Shown piece by piece: positions 1-6,060 of a stretch of DNA of 19,957 nucleotides. The translations under genes were made by a program, and so were the position numbers. The notes beneath the pieces were generated by a model. It searched no databases, had not been told where the DNA came from, and was given only the letters and a program-made list of their open reading frames with translations. The stretch lies in the NCBI GenBank assembly GCA_030916835.1, contig JAUPWA010000008.1:1-19957 (forward strand), read 5' to 3'. Positions within the stretch are counted from its first letter, which is position 1, and every line of letters begins with the position of its first letter. Source of the DNA: Patescibacteria group bacterium. Its GTDB lineage: Bacteria; Patescibacteriota; Minisyncoccia; Phycocordibacterales; SBAW01.

Positions 1-1185
1 ACTGTGACCGACAGTGCAGGCGCTTCTGCGGGTGCTGGTACTACCATAGCAGTCGGTCAAATAACTAGTGACGCAAAACCGCGCCTCACGGCCACCACTA
101 TCGCGCCATCACCAGTTGTTGTTGGGCGACAAGAAACACTTACTGCAAGTGTGCGCAATGATGGTGCAGCAAATCCGTTTATTGTTGATATAGAAATATA
201 TGACAGTGCGCAGCGCCAGATCGCTCAACGGGTGTATGACAATCAAACAATAGCAACGGGCGCCACAGCCAACTATGCGCTCAGTTGGTTACCGCCAACG
301 ATAGGAGTGTATACGGTTAAGATTGGCTTGTTTAAAGCCGGATGGGCGGGGCTTTATGAATGGAAAGACGCAGCGCTGTCGGTAACGGTTGAAAATCGAG
401 CACCTACCACAACCCCGGCGTTTACTCAAAGTGCATCACTCGCACCTGTGTCGCCTGTGGTTGGTGGTATGGCATCAATTACTACCTCGATCGCAAACTC
501 TGGCAAAGCGGGGAATGCTCTTATTGATATCGAGGTGTATAAAAACGGGATAAAGGTGGGCCAGCAATTTTTTGACAATCAGTCATTTGCAGCTGGAGAG
601 ACAAAACAATTCACGTATACCTATCCGGTGGATAGTGGTGGCACCTATATGGTGTCGATAGGCATATTCCAGCCCGGCTGGGCGGGATTATACGCATGGT
701 TTGATGGCGTGAAAACATTTAGTGTTACGCCGCAGACGGTGCGCATATATGAAAACGGACTTGCGCCCGGCTGGGAAAATTGGTCGTGGGGGTCGACACA
801 AAACTTTTCCGACACATCACTGCTCGCTCCCGGATCTTCAAAGACACTCAGTGTTACCTATACGGCCCCGTGGGGAGGTTTGTACCTCCACACAGCACCA
901 CTGCAAACAGCGGGGCTCGCCGCCATTTCGTTTAGTGTTGCAGGGAAGAGTGGTGGGGGTCAAAAAATACAAGCACGTATGTATGATGCGAATGGAGCAG
1001 CCCTACCGCCAAAAGATATCACTCCCTATATTGGCAGCATAGCTGCAAACACGTTCAAGCGGGTGACTATACCCCTTAGTGATCTTGCCGCTGCAAACAC
1101 AACTATAACTGGATTACTGCTCCAGGATATGAGTGGGAGTGCTGGCGCCACTATCAACCTTGCTGACATAGCGTTTGTCCCATAG
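1..1185 (+). CDS. Secreted glycan-binding protein, CARDB-like repeats plus C-terminal jelly-roll domain (5' partial)
   Basis: The frame is open to the first base (ACT GTG ACC), so the N-terminus lies outside the window. Two tandem beta-sandwich repeats of about 95 residues are visible (roughly residues 35-130 and 145-240). Each starts with an SPV-VVG/SPVVGG motif, has a DIE(I/V)Y strand and a (V/Q)(Y/F)DNQ turn, and ends in GxFxxGWAGLYxW; this is the CARDB/NEW3 type. A C-terminal domain of about 145 residues follows, opening with an IYENGLAPGWENWSWG motif and resembling a carbohydrate-binding jelly roll. In Parcubacteria such domains are often attached to secreted cellulases or other glycoside hydrolases, so a catalytic domain upstream is plausible but not seen. 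No sorting signal or C-terminal membrane segment is present. The fold assignment is firm; the function is inferred. Confidence 0.75.
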   Translation, partial: TVTDSAGASAGAGTTIAVGQITSDAKPRLTATTIAPSPVVVGRQETLTASVRNDGAANPFIVDIEIYDSAQRQIAQRVYDNQTIATGATANYALSWLPPTIGVYTVKIGLFKAGWAGLYEWKDAALSVTVENRAPTTTPAFTQSASLAPVSPVVGGMASITTSIANSGKAGNALIDIEVYKNGIKVGQQFFDNQSFAAGETKQFTYTYPVDSGGTYMVSIGIFQPGWAGLYAWFDGVKTFSVTPQTVRIYENGLAPGWENWSWGSTQNFSDTSLLAPGSSKTLSVTYTAPWGGLYLHTAPLQTAGLAAISFSVAGKSGGGQKIQARMYDANGAALPPKDITPYIGSIAANTFKRVTIPLSDLAAANTTITGLLLQDMSGSAGATINLADIAFVP

Positions 1186-1200
1186 GTAAAAAATGATGTT

Positions 1201-1228
1201 ACACTACAGACATTACTTGTTGTAGTGT
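1201..1228 (+). terminator. Hairpin after the glycan-binding gene
   Basis: ACACTACA (1201-1208) pairs perfectly with TGTAGTGT (1221-1228). An inner ACA/TGT pairing can extend it past a one-base bulge. It lies 15 nt after the stop codon. The stem is AT-rich and only a short T run follows, so this is at best a weak terminator. Its 3' arm also contains a possible -10 (TAGTGT) for the next small gene. Confidence 0.4.
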
Positions 1229-1235
1229 TTGTAGT

Positions 1236-1439
1236 ATGAGCACCGCCATAAAATCAATCATCGGATTACTTGTGTTGGCACTGTTGGGCGCAGGGGTCTG
1301 GTGGTATCTGAGCATGAAAGGTCCTTTGGGAAGTGCTGCAGAAGCACAAAAGGCTACCGTTGGAGGGCCAGAGGCCCCAATCGTGTACCCTCCAGGAGTT
1401 GGCACTAACCAAATTCCTGACCCAGGCCAGGTTCACTAA
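1236..1439 (+). CDS. Small membrane-anchored protein, unknown function
   Basis: This encodes 67 residues: a basic N-terminus (MSTAIK), one hydrophobic helix at about residues 7-26, then a short polar and proline-rich tail that should lie outside the cell. No family is recognised. The ATG at 1236 is preceded, 7 nt upstream, by TAGTGT, a weak match to the -10/leaderless arrangement seen at many genes here, and there is no Shine-Dalgarno site. An overlapping antisense reading frame has no protein-like features. Such single-helix proteins are common in CPR genomes. The gene is probably real because of its clear helix-plus-tail design and good fit between its neighbours. Confidence 0.6.
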   Translation: MSTAIKSIIGLLVLALLGAGVWWYLSMKGPLGSAAEAQKATVGGPEAPIVYPPGVGTNQIPDPGQVH

Positions 1440-1468
1440 ACGCTCCTGATTTCTTCATATGGATGCGG

Positions 1469-1474
1469 TATAGT
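1469..1474 (+). promoter_or_regulatory. -10 box (TATAGT) placed for a leaderless peroxiredoxin mRNA
   Basis: TATAGT lies exactly 6 nt before the ATG at 1481, which puts the predicted transcription start on or next to the start codon. The -35 region is poor (CTGATT at 17-bp spacing). This promoter argues for the ATG at 1481 over the ATG at 1463, because the -10 would lie inside a gene starting at 1463. Confidence 0.6.
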
Positions 1475-1480
1475 ACATGC

Positions 1481-2014
1481 ATGCATACACATCCAGAAAA
1501 AGTGCCTCACGTAGTGTTTAAGACGCGAGTGCGCGACGAGTCCTTGGGAGGAGAAAACCCCTATCGCTGGCAAGACCGCACCACAGAAGACTTTTTTACA
1601 GGTAAAAAGGTGGTGTTGTTTGGGTTGCCAGGTGCTTTTACGCCAACATGCTCATCGACTCACTTACCAGGATACGAGAGACATTACGACGATTTTAAGA
1701 AACTAGGCATTGACGAGGTGCTATGTCTTTCGGTAAACGATGCGTTCGTCATGTTTCAATGGGGTAAGCAGCAAGGAGTAGAGCATGTCTACCTGCTCCC
1801 TGACGGCAACGGCGACTTTACGCGCGGCATGAATATGCTTGTAAAGAAGGAAAACCTCGGATTTGGCGAGCGCTCTTGGCGCTACAGTATGTATGTTGAA
1901 GATGGGGTGATACAAAAGCTTTTTATCGAGCCAGGGTTTGCGGATAACTGTGCTGAGGATCCGTTTGAAGTCTCAGATGCTGAAACAATGCTTACCTATT
2001 TGCGTGGTCGGTAG
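1481..2014 (+). CDS. Peroxiredoxin, Prx5 (AhpE/PrxV-like redoxin) family
   Basis: This is a thiol peroxidase that reduces hydrogen peroxide and organic peroxides with a reactive cysteine, presumably in the cytoplasm since there is no signal peptide. The Prx5 hallmark is visible: LPGAFTPTCSSTHLPGY, with the peroxidatic Cys at about residue 57. The conserved Arg region (ERSWRYSM) follows, then the DPFEVSDAETML ending typical of bacterial Prx5 proteins. A further Cys near residue 163 (DNCAEDPF) could be a resolving residue; this is inferred. The length of 177 aa is normal for a single redoxin domain without a fused glutaredoxin. The ATG at 1481 is preferred to 1463 because a -10 box lies between them. 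No redoxin reductase is in the window. In a fermentative, episymbiotic CPR cell this would be a main oxidative-stress defence. Confidence 0.93.
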   Translation: MHTHPEKVPHVVFKTRVRDESLGGENPYRWQDRTTEDFFTGKKVVLFGLPGAFTPTCSSTHLPGYERHYDDFKKLGIDEVLCLSVNDAFVMFQWGKQQGVEHVYLLPDGNGDFTRGMNMLVKKENLGFGERSWRYSMYVEDGVIQKLFIEPGFADNCAEDPFEVSDAETMLTYLRGR

Positions 2015-2091
2015 GTTTGGTGTGGACAATGGCCGTATACAGTGCTTGAGAAAAACGCTACTGTAAAGGCGTTACCCACTTACCATTTTCT

Positions 2092-2997
2092 ATGAAACGT
2101 TACAAACAAGGTATTCTTTGTGCAGTTTTTGTGCTCGCTGTTTTTTTGGTGTCTGTGCCTGCACACGCAGCACAACTAACCACTGACCAGGTGCAAGCAA
2201 TTCTTGGCATGCTCAGAGTTTTTGGAGCAGACCAAAGTGTTATTGGTAATGTGCAAGTAACTCTTACCGGCGGTGCTAGCAGCTCAACTCCTACGCAAAC
2301 AGGACCTGGCCAACAGGGGAGCATACCGCGCGGCCAGGTAGGCAAACTGATGTGTGTACTGTTAAACCGTAATCTTGCTATTGGTACCCAAGGAGATGAT
2401 GTTCGCAAACTGCAAGACATACTGCGAGAAGACCCAGAGACAGGCTTCACCGCTTCCTCGACCGGCCTTTTTGGCCCGCAAACTGCCAAAGCAATGGCCC
2501 GTTTCCAGATTAAAAATGGTATCGCGTCAAGCACAACTGGTGAGGTTGGCCCACGCACCCGTGCATTCTTTGAGCGTTCTTGTGGCAAGGGGCTTGAGAA
2601 TAGTAAAAAAGAGCACGAAGATGATCGTGAGGATAGACAAGCTGAGCACGCGACTTCTACAAAAGCAACCGAGGATCGCCGTATGTATTTTGGTTCCATC
2701 CAAAGCATAGCAAACTCATCGCTCACTCTGCAGCTTAAAAACGGCTCAACAACGCCAGTAATCAGTATTGTTCCCGCGACGGTGATTAAAATAGCAACCG
2801 CATCCTCAACCTCGCACGCGGGTACCATTGCTGATCTTACCGTAGGCACTCAGGTGGGAGTTGAGGTCTCAAAAAGCTCTACAGGGTCATTAACGGCGCT
2901 TATGGTTGGGGTAGGTATGCTCACGCCTCAGACACAGGTGCAACCAAAGAAGTCACTACCGCCGCCACAGATGGTACCTAAGAAGACTAATCGATAG
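2092..2997 (+). CDS. Secreted peptidoglycan-binding protein with DUF5666-like C-terminus
   Basis: It starts with a signal peptide (basic MKRYKQ, hydrophobic core, cleavage near AHA-A at about residue 27). A short helical motif follows (LTTDQVQAILGMLRVFGAD), which recurs at the front of secreted Parcubacterial proteins. A PG_binding_1 domain lies at about residues 105-162, with the GDDVRKLQ, GLFGPQTAKAMARFQ and GEVGPRTRAFF motifs. A charged linker (about 165-190) leads to a small beta domain (about 195-275) with the GSI-N-SLTLQL and IADLTVGTQVGVEV patterns of DUF5666. The likely role is a non-catalytic protein held on the cell wall. The next gene begins 2 nt after the stop, so the two are probably cotranscribed. 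No Shine-Dalgarno site is present; TACCAT 5 nt before the ATG is a weak -10 candidate. Confidence 0.85.
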   Translation: MKRYKQGILCAVFVLAVFLVSVPAHAAQLTTDQVQAILGMLRVFGADQSVIGNVQVTLTGGASSSTPTQTGPGQQGSIPRGQVGKLMCVLLNRNLAIGTQGDDVRKLQDILREDPETGFTASSTGLFGPQTAKAMARFQIKNGIASSTTGEVGPRTRAFFERSCGKGLENSKKEHEDDREDRQAEHATSTKATEDRRMYFGSIQSIANSSLTLQLKNGSTTPVISIVPATVIKIATASSTSHAGTIADLTVGTQVGVEVSKSSTGSLTALMVGVGMLTPQTQVQPKKSLPPPQMVPKKTNR

Positions 2998-2999
2998 CT

Positions 3000-4034
3000 A
3001 TGAATACCTTTTCACAACTAGCACAAGCAACTATGCCTCTTTCAACACTAACCGCGGCAGCGCGAGAAGCAGCACAGATAAGCCCAAGTGTCATTGTGGG
3101 CGTTATCGTGCTTGTGCTCGTGGGGGCTGTGGTGCTTGTTGCGCTCATTACACTCATTGTTGTCGCGCAGTGGAAGATATACAAAAAAGCTGGGTACCCT
3201 GGATGGGCCGCTATCGTACCGTTTTATAACAGTGTTATACAGTTGCGTATGACCAACCTACCTCTGTGGTGGGTCGTACTCCTCTTTGTGCCGATAGTAA
3301 ATATTGTATTCTTTGTGTTGCTGACGCGACGTTTAGCGGGAGTGTTTAGCAAGGGTCCTTGGTTTACAGTAGGACTCATATTCTTGCCCTTTATCTTTTA
3401 TCCTATCCTTGGTTTTGGGCGAGCCTTGTATCACAACGGATACCCACCAGCACGCCCCATGAGCGAGGAGGTGAAGTGGGCGCTCATTGCAGCGCTTACC
3501 TTTGTGCTTATAGAGAGCCTCATGATGGGCGGCGGGGATTCAAAACATCATGCACTCACCTTTATAGCAGACAGCACCTATGTGACCGATGGTGAGTATG
3601 TGTACTACAACGATACGATAGTGCCGCTTGCAGACCCAGATTCGTTCGTACCCAACGGATACTATGCCAATGATATGCACCATGTGTATTTTGAAGGTCA
3701 GCTGCTTGCTGATGTTTCTCCTCGCGATTTTACTGTGTCACCTGATGGTATGTATGGATATACGAGTAGTGCAGTGTATTACTTCGGGGACCTCATTGCA
3801 GGTGTGGATGTGGGCTCGTTCCAACCGCTTGGGATTGGGTACGCAAAAGATGCAAAACATGTATATATACACGGTGAGCCTGTGAAAAACGCTGATGTTG
3901 AGAGTTTTAGCGCCGCTCCCGAAGGATATGGAATTACAAAGGCTGGCGACTACTATGATGCACAAGATGTTCATCATTACTTCTATTATGGTGAGGTGGT
4001 AAAACCAGGGAGTAACCAAGCTGTTGGTGAATAG
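3000..4034 (+). CDS. DUF5684 membrane protein fused to DKNYY-type repeats
   Basis: The first 100 residues contain a long hydrophobic helix (about residues 29-59) and the DUF5684 signature: a KAGYPGWAAIVPFYN loop followed by two or three helices through LGFGRALY. Another helix lies at about 160-178. The remaining roughly 160 residues hold repeats of the DKNYY family: a Y-V-(T/K)D-x-x-(Y/H)VY(Y/F) strand pattern seen as TDGEYVYYND, NDMHHVYFEG, SSAVYYFGD, KDAKHVYIHG and DVHHYFYYGE. DKNYY repeats are short beta units of unknown ligand. The protein would display the repeats outside the membrane. It starts 2 nt after the previous stop with no ribosome binding site, which suggests translational coupling. 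The function is unknown. Confidence 0.82.
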   Translation: MNTFSQLAQATMPLSTLTAAAREAAQISPSVIVGVIVLVLVGAVVLVALITLIVVAQWKIYKKAGYPGWAAIVPFYNSVIQLRMTNLPLWWVVLLFVPIVNIVFFVLLTRRLAGVFSKGPWFTVGLIFLPFIFYPILGFGRALYHNGYPPARPMSEEVKWALIAALTFVLIESLMMGGGDSKHHALTFIADSTYVTDGEYVYYNDTIVPLADPDSFVPNGYYANDMHHVYFEGQLLADVSPRDFTVSPDGMYGYTSSAVYYFGDLIAGVDVGSFQPLGIGYAKDAKHVYIHGEPVKNADVESFSAAPEGYGITKAGDYYDAQDVHHYFYYGEVVKPGSNQAVGE

Positions 4035-4068
4035 ATCACTTAGCTTCATGAAGGGAAAGTAGTAGGTG

Positions 4069-4120
4069 CCACAAGCATATTTCATCCTCAATTCACTTGA
4101 GGATGGTTTGCTACTTGTGG
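4069..4120 (+). other. Nested two-stem RNA hairpin in the intergenic region
   Basis: An inner stem CATCCTCAA (4083-4091) / TTGAGGATG (4097-4105) with a 5-nt loop is enclosed by an outer stem CCACAAG (4069-4075) / CTTGTGG (4114-4120), with an internal loop between them. There is no T run after it, so it is not a standard intrinsic terminator. It lies 35 nt after the DUF5684-DKNYY stop. It could be a 3'-end stabiliser, a Rho-type end or a small structured RNA; the role is unknown. Confidence 0.55.
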
Positions 4121-4147
4121 TCAATGACAGCCTATCCGTAAAATCAC

Positions 4148-4171
4148 TTCGTGCGATCAATAACGCACGAA
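4148..4171 (+). promoter_or_regulatory. Hairpin directly before the GH6-type start codon
   Basis: TTCGTGCG (4148-4155) pairs perfectly with CGCACGAA (4164-4171) around an 8-nt AT-rich loop, ending 3 nt before the ATG at 4175. There is no Shine-Dalgarno site. If transcribed, the stem would sit against the ribosome's entry point and could damp translation. Alternatively it could be a protein-binding palindrome. Confidence 0.45.
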
Positions 4172-4174
4172 ACT

Positions 4175-4927
4175 ATGAATCAAAAAAATATATTGGGCAT
4201 GTTCTTGTTGTTGGTGCTCTGTGTCGTTCTGTTTGGGCTTAGTGGCATCATGCCCGCACACGCTTTTGCTGCCGGTGTAACAAATGTGTGGTGGCCGAAG
4301 GATGCGGTGAGCGTGCAAGGAGTACAGCCGTTTAAGGCCATGGTAGAAGGCACCTCAATTGAGCAGTACGACATGTACTGGCAAGTTGATGGTGGCCAAC
4401 TCAATGGTATGTCGAACAACTATCAGGACTATCCGCACAAAGAAGCGATTGTTGACCTCTCCGGTTGGCATTGGCGGGGTTCCGGTCCATACACTATTAC
4501 GTTTGTTGCAAAACATGGAGGGAGCACTATTTCCCAGCAATCAGTACGCATAACTATCCCACAAGCAAATCAACCCGCAGCACAACCACAAACGGTAGTG
4601 TTGTCTGCGCCTGCTACTGAGCGCACATTATCGCAAACGGGAGTGTCAGGTTTATACATACAGCCAAACTCCTCTGCAGCGGCACAGGCGAGTGCTTGGC
4701 GGCAGTCGCGCCCTTCTGACGCAATTGCGATGGATCTACTTGCAAAAACCCCAACCGCAAATTGGTTTGGGAACTGGAACAGTAACGTGTACCAGGATGT
4801 GCACATACGCGCCGTGCCTCCTCAACTGCTTCACGGATATTCTCTGCTTCGTTATACGCAGGGAAAAAAACTGAAAGTGTTATTGGTTTTGGCCGCATAC
4901 TCTTCACCCTACCGTGAGGTATCTTAA
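4175..4927 (+). CDS. Secreted GH6 cellulase-like protein, truncated and ending in out-of-family sequence
   Basis: The ATG at 4175 (MNQKN) starts a signal peptide (core about residues 6-25, AHAFA cleavage region). A beta domain follows with WWPKDAVSVQGVQPFKA, YDMYWQVDGGQLN and YPHKEAIVDLSGWHWRGSGPYTITF, the front domain of Parcubacterial cellulase-like proteins. From about residue 160 the start of a glycoside hydrolase family 6 domain appears (GLYIQPNSSAAAQASAWR, then PTANWFGNWNSNVYQDV). Family resemblance stops near 4803-4815. The last 35 or so codons are antisense to the start of a reversed glycosyltransferase gene and are not GH6. The catalytic aspartates and most of the barrel are missing, so the protein cannot be an active cellulase as it stands. 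The cause is a genome rearrangement or an assembly chimera. Confidence 0.75.
   Translation: MNQKNILGMFLLLVLCVVLFGLSGIMPAHAFAAGVTNVWWPKDAVSVQGVQPFKAMVEGTSIEQYDMYWQVDGGQLNGMSNNYQDYPHKEAIVDLSGWHWRGSGPYTITFVAKHGGSTISQQSVRITIPQANQPAAQPQTVVLSAPATERTLSQTGVSGLYIQPNSSAAAQASAWRQSRPSDAIAMDLLAKTPTANWFGNWNSNVYQDVHIRAVPPQLLHGYSLLRYTQGKKLKVLLVLAAYSSPYREVS
4815..4898 (-). pseudogene. 5' fragment of a family 2 glycosyltransferase
   Basis: Read on the minus strand from the ATG at 4898, the first 28 codons give a typical GT2 start: MRPKPITLSVFFPAYNEAEN followed by IREAVEEA. The PAYNEAENI motif is the nucleotide-sugar-binding start of GT-A fold enzymes of the dolichol-phosphate-mannose-synthase type. Resemblance ends at about 4815, where the frame enters the antisense of the GH6 gene. 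TAGGGT lies 7 nt before the ATG, a possible -10 in the leaderless arrangement. Only the first tenth of a normal gene remains. Confidence 0.65.
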
Positions 4928-5042
4928 GTTAAGCTGAAGATGACACGATACTCACTGCACAAGCGGGAGCGTGGAAAAATTCCTCTTTTTGGTGTAAGTT
5001 GGAATGTATCGCCATTTGGCGAGGTGCTAGAGTGCCGAAGTA

Positions 5043-5062
5043 CCTGCCTGGCGGCAGGCAGG
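5043..5062 (+). repeat. GC-rich palindromic intergenic element
   Basis: CCTGCCTG (5043-5050) and CAGGCAGG (5055-5062) form an 8-bp stem around GCGG. Short palindromes of this CCTGCC/GGCAGG type are familiar as scattered intergenic elements in Parcubacterial genomes (recalled, not searched). It sits 38 nt before tRNA-Thr(GGT). No T run follows, so it is not a clear terminator. Confidence 0.5.
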
Positions 5063-5100
5063 GCTCGTCCACCAGTTGATGGAGGTAGAGCTTGGCATAA

Positions 5101-5173
5101 GCCGAAGTAGCTCAGTCGGTAGAGCAACTCCATGGTAAGGAGTAGGTCGCCAGTTCGATTCTGGCCTTCGGCT
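5101..5173 (+). tRNA. tRNA-Thr (anticodon GGT)
   Basis: A full cloverleaf can be drawn: acceptor GCCGAAG/CTTCGGC, D-arm GCTC...GAGC, anticodon stem ACTCC/GGAGT with the 7-nt loop ATGGTAA (anticodon GGT), variable AGGTC, and T-arm GCCAG TTCGATT CTGGC. The discriminator base is T. CCA is not encoded (CAA follows), so the 3' end must be added by nucleotidyltransferase, unlike the second tRNA-Thr downstream. A short hairpin (ACCAAG/CTTGGT, 5181-5194) follows. Confidence 0.95.
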
Positions 5174-5238
5174 CAAGGTAACCAAGCCCTTGGTTTGAGA
5201 GTTTATTACAGTAAAGCAGAGCTGTCCGCTTTGTAACT

Positions 5239-5925
5239 ATGGAAACAAAACCTAATCGCCCACGCTCAATAGGGATCATTATGGACGGCAATCGCCGGTG
5301 GGCGCAGGAGCGGGGTAAGCTAAAAGTAGAAGGTCATCTCTATGGTCATGACAAGGCGGTAGAGGTTTTGCGATGGTGTAAGGATGAGGGAATCTCCCAC
5401 GTTGTCTTATACGCGTTCTCAACTGAAAATTGGAATCGTTCACCTGAAGAAGTTTCTTACTTTCTTGATTTGCTGACAAACAAACTCCCTGACTTAGGCG
5501 AGGCTCAAGAACAGGGCGGAGAGGTTGTCTTTATTGGAGATAGTACGCGTTTTGGTGAACCTCTTGCGTCGGTTATGCGTGGGATTGAACAACACAACCC
5601 ATCCAATCCAACGCATACTATAGCTATCGCTCTCTCCTATGGCGGTAGACTTGAAATAGTGACAGCAGTAAATAAACTGCTTGCAAGTGGTAAGACGTCC
5701 GTATGTGAAGATGATGTTGCAAAAGCGCTATGGACTTGCGACATACCCGACCCAGACCTCATTATCCGTACCGGCGGTGAGCAGCGACTTTCAAACTTTT
5801 TACCCTGGCAGAGTGTATATAGCGAGCTGTTTTTCACGCCGACCTACTGGCCCGAGTTTTCAAAAGAAGAATTCGTCGCTATTCTCGATGAATATGCTAG
5901 CCGCGAGCGCCGGCATGGACACTAG
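5239..5925 (+). CDS. uppS: Undecaprenyl diphosphate synthase (cis-prenyltransferase)
   Basis: UppS condenses isopentenyl diphosphate units onto farnesyl diphosphate to make the C55 lipid carrier for peptidoglycan and surface polysaccharide synthesis, at the inner face of the membrane. All family motifs are present: GIIMDGNRRWA with the catalytic Asp at residue 16, AFSTENW at 59-65, ALSYGGR at about 131-137, and DPDLIIRTGGEQRLSNFLPWQ at 171-191, then YSELFFTPTYWPEF. The length of 228 aa is slightly shorter than the E. coli enzyme (about 253). The ATG at 5239 gives the expected start just before the first motif. There is no Shine-Dalgarno site, and no convincing -10 near the start codon; TACAGT at 5207-5212 is a weak candidate. 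It sits between two tRNA-Thr genes. Confidence 0.97.
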   Translation: METKPNRPRSIGIIMDGNRRWAQERGKLKVEGHLYGHDKAVEVLRWCKDEGISHVVLYAFSTENWNRSPEEVSYFLDLLTNKLPDLGEAQEQGGEVVFIGDSTRFGEPLASVMRGIEQHNPSNPTHTIAIALSYGGRLEIVTAVNKLLASGKTSVCEDDVAKALWTCDIPDPDLIIRTGGEQRLSNFLPWQSVYSELFFTPTYWPEFSKEEFVAILDEYASRERRHGH

Positions 5926-5934
5926 TGAGGCCCG

Positions 5935-5963
5935 TTGTATATATCGCTCACTCATATTATAAA
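5935..5963 (+). promoter_or_regulatory. Promoter for tRNA-Thr(CGT)-prfB
   Basis: TTGTAT (5935-5940), 17-bp spacer, TATAAA (5958-5963), about 22 nt before the tRNA 5' end and just after the uppS stop. An overlapping TATTAT gives a 14-bp spacer and is less likely. There is no terminator between the tRNA and prfB, so this promoter probably drives both. Confidence 0.65.
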
Positions 5964-5984
5964 TAGAGGCGTCGCATAGACGAC

Positions 5985-6060
5985 GCCAGAGTAGCTCAGT
6001 TGGTAGAGCATCTCACTCGTAACGAGAAGGTCGGCGGTTCGATCCCGCCCTCTGGCTCCA
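5985..6060 (+). tRNA. tRNA-Thr (anticodon CGT), CCA encoded
   Basis: Cloverleaf: acceptor GCCAGAG/CTCTGGC, D-arm GCTC...GAGC, anticodon stem TCTCA/CGAGA with loop CTCGTAA (anticodon CGT), variable AGGTC, T-arm GGCGG TTCGATC CCGCC, discriminator T, then an encoded CCA at 6058-6060. The last anticodon-stem pair (31-39) is an A-C mismatch. The ATG of prfB begins at the next base, so 3' processing of this tRNA would create the 5' end of the prfB message. Confidence 0.95.

Noticed and set aside
2100..2849. A 249-codon minus-strand frame antisense to the peptidoglycan-binding gene
   Set aside because: The plus-strand protein has a signal peptide and recognised domains; the antisense translation has no family features and is rich in Ser, Cys and Arg as expected from a shadow frame.
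4790..4930. Transposon or integron at the GH6/GT2 junction
   Set aside because: No transposase, terminal inverted repeats or direct repeats are visible around the junction.
4940..5110. A 56-codon plus-strand frame starting MTRYSLHKRERGK
   Set aside because: Its second half is the palindromic repeat and its stop lies inside tRNA-Thr; no family, promoter or conserved pattern supports it, though the first 20 or so codons could be a gene fragment.
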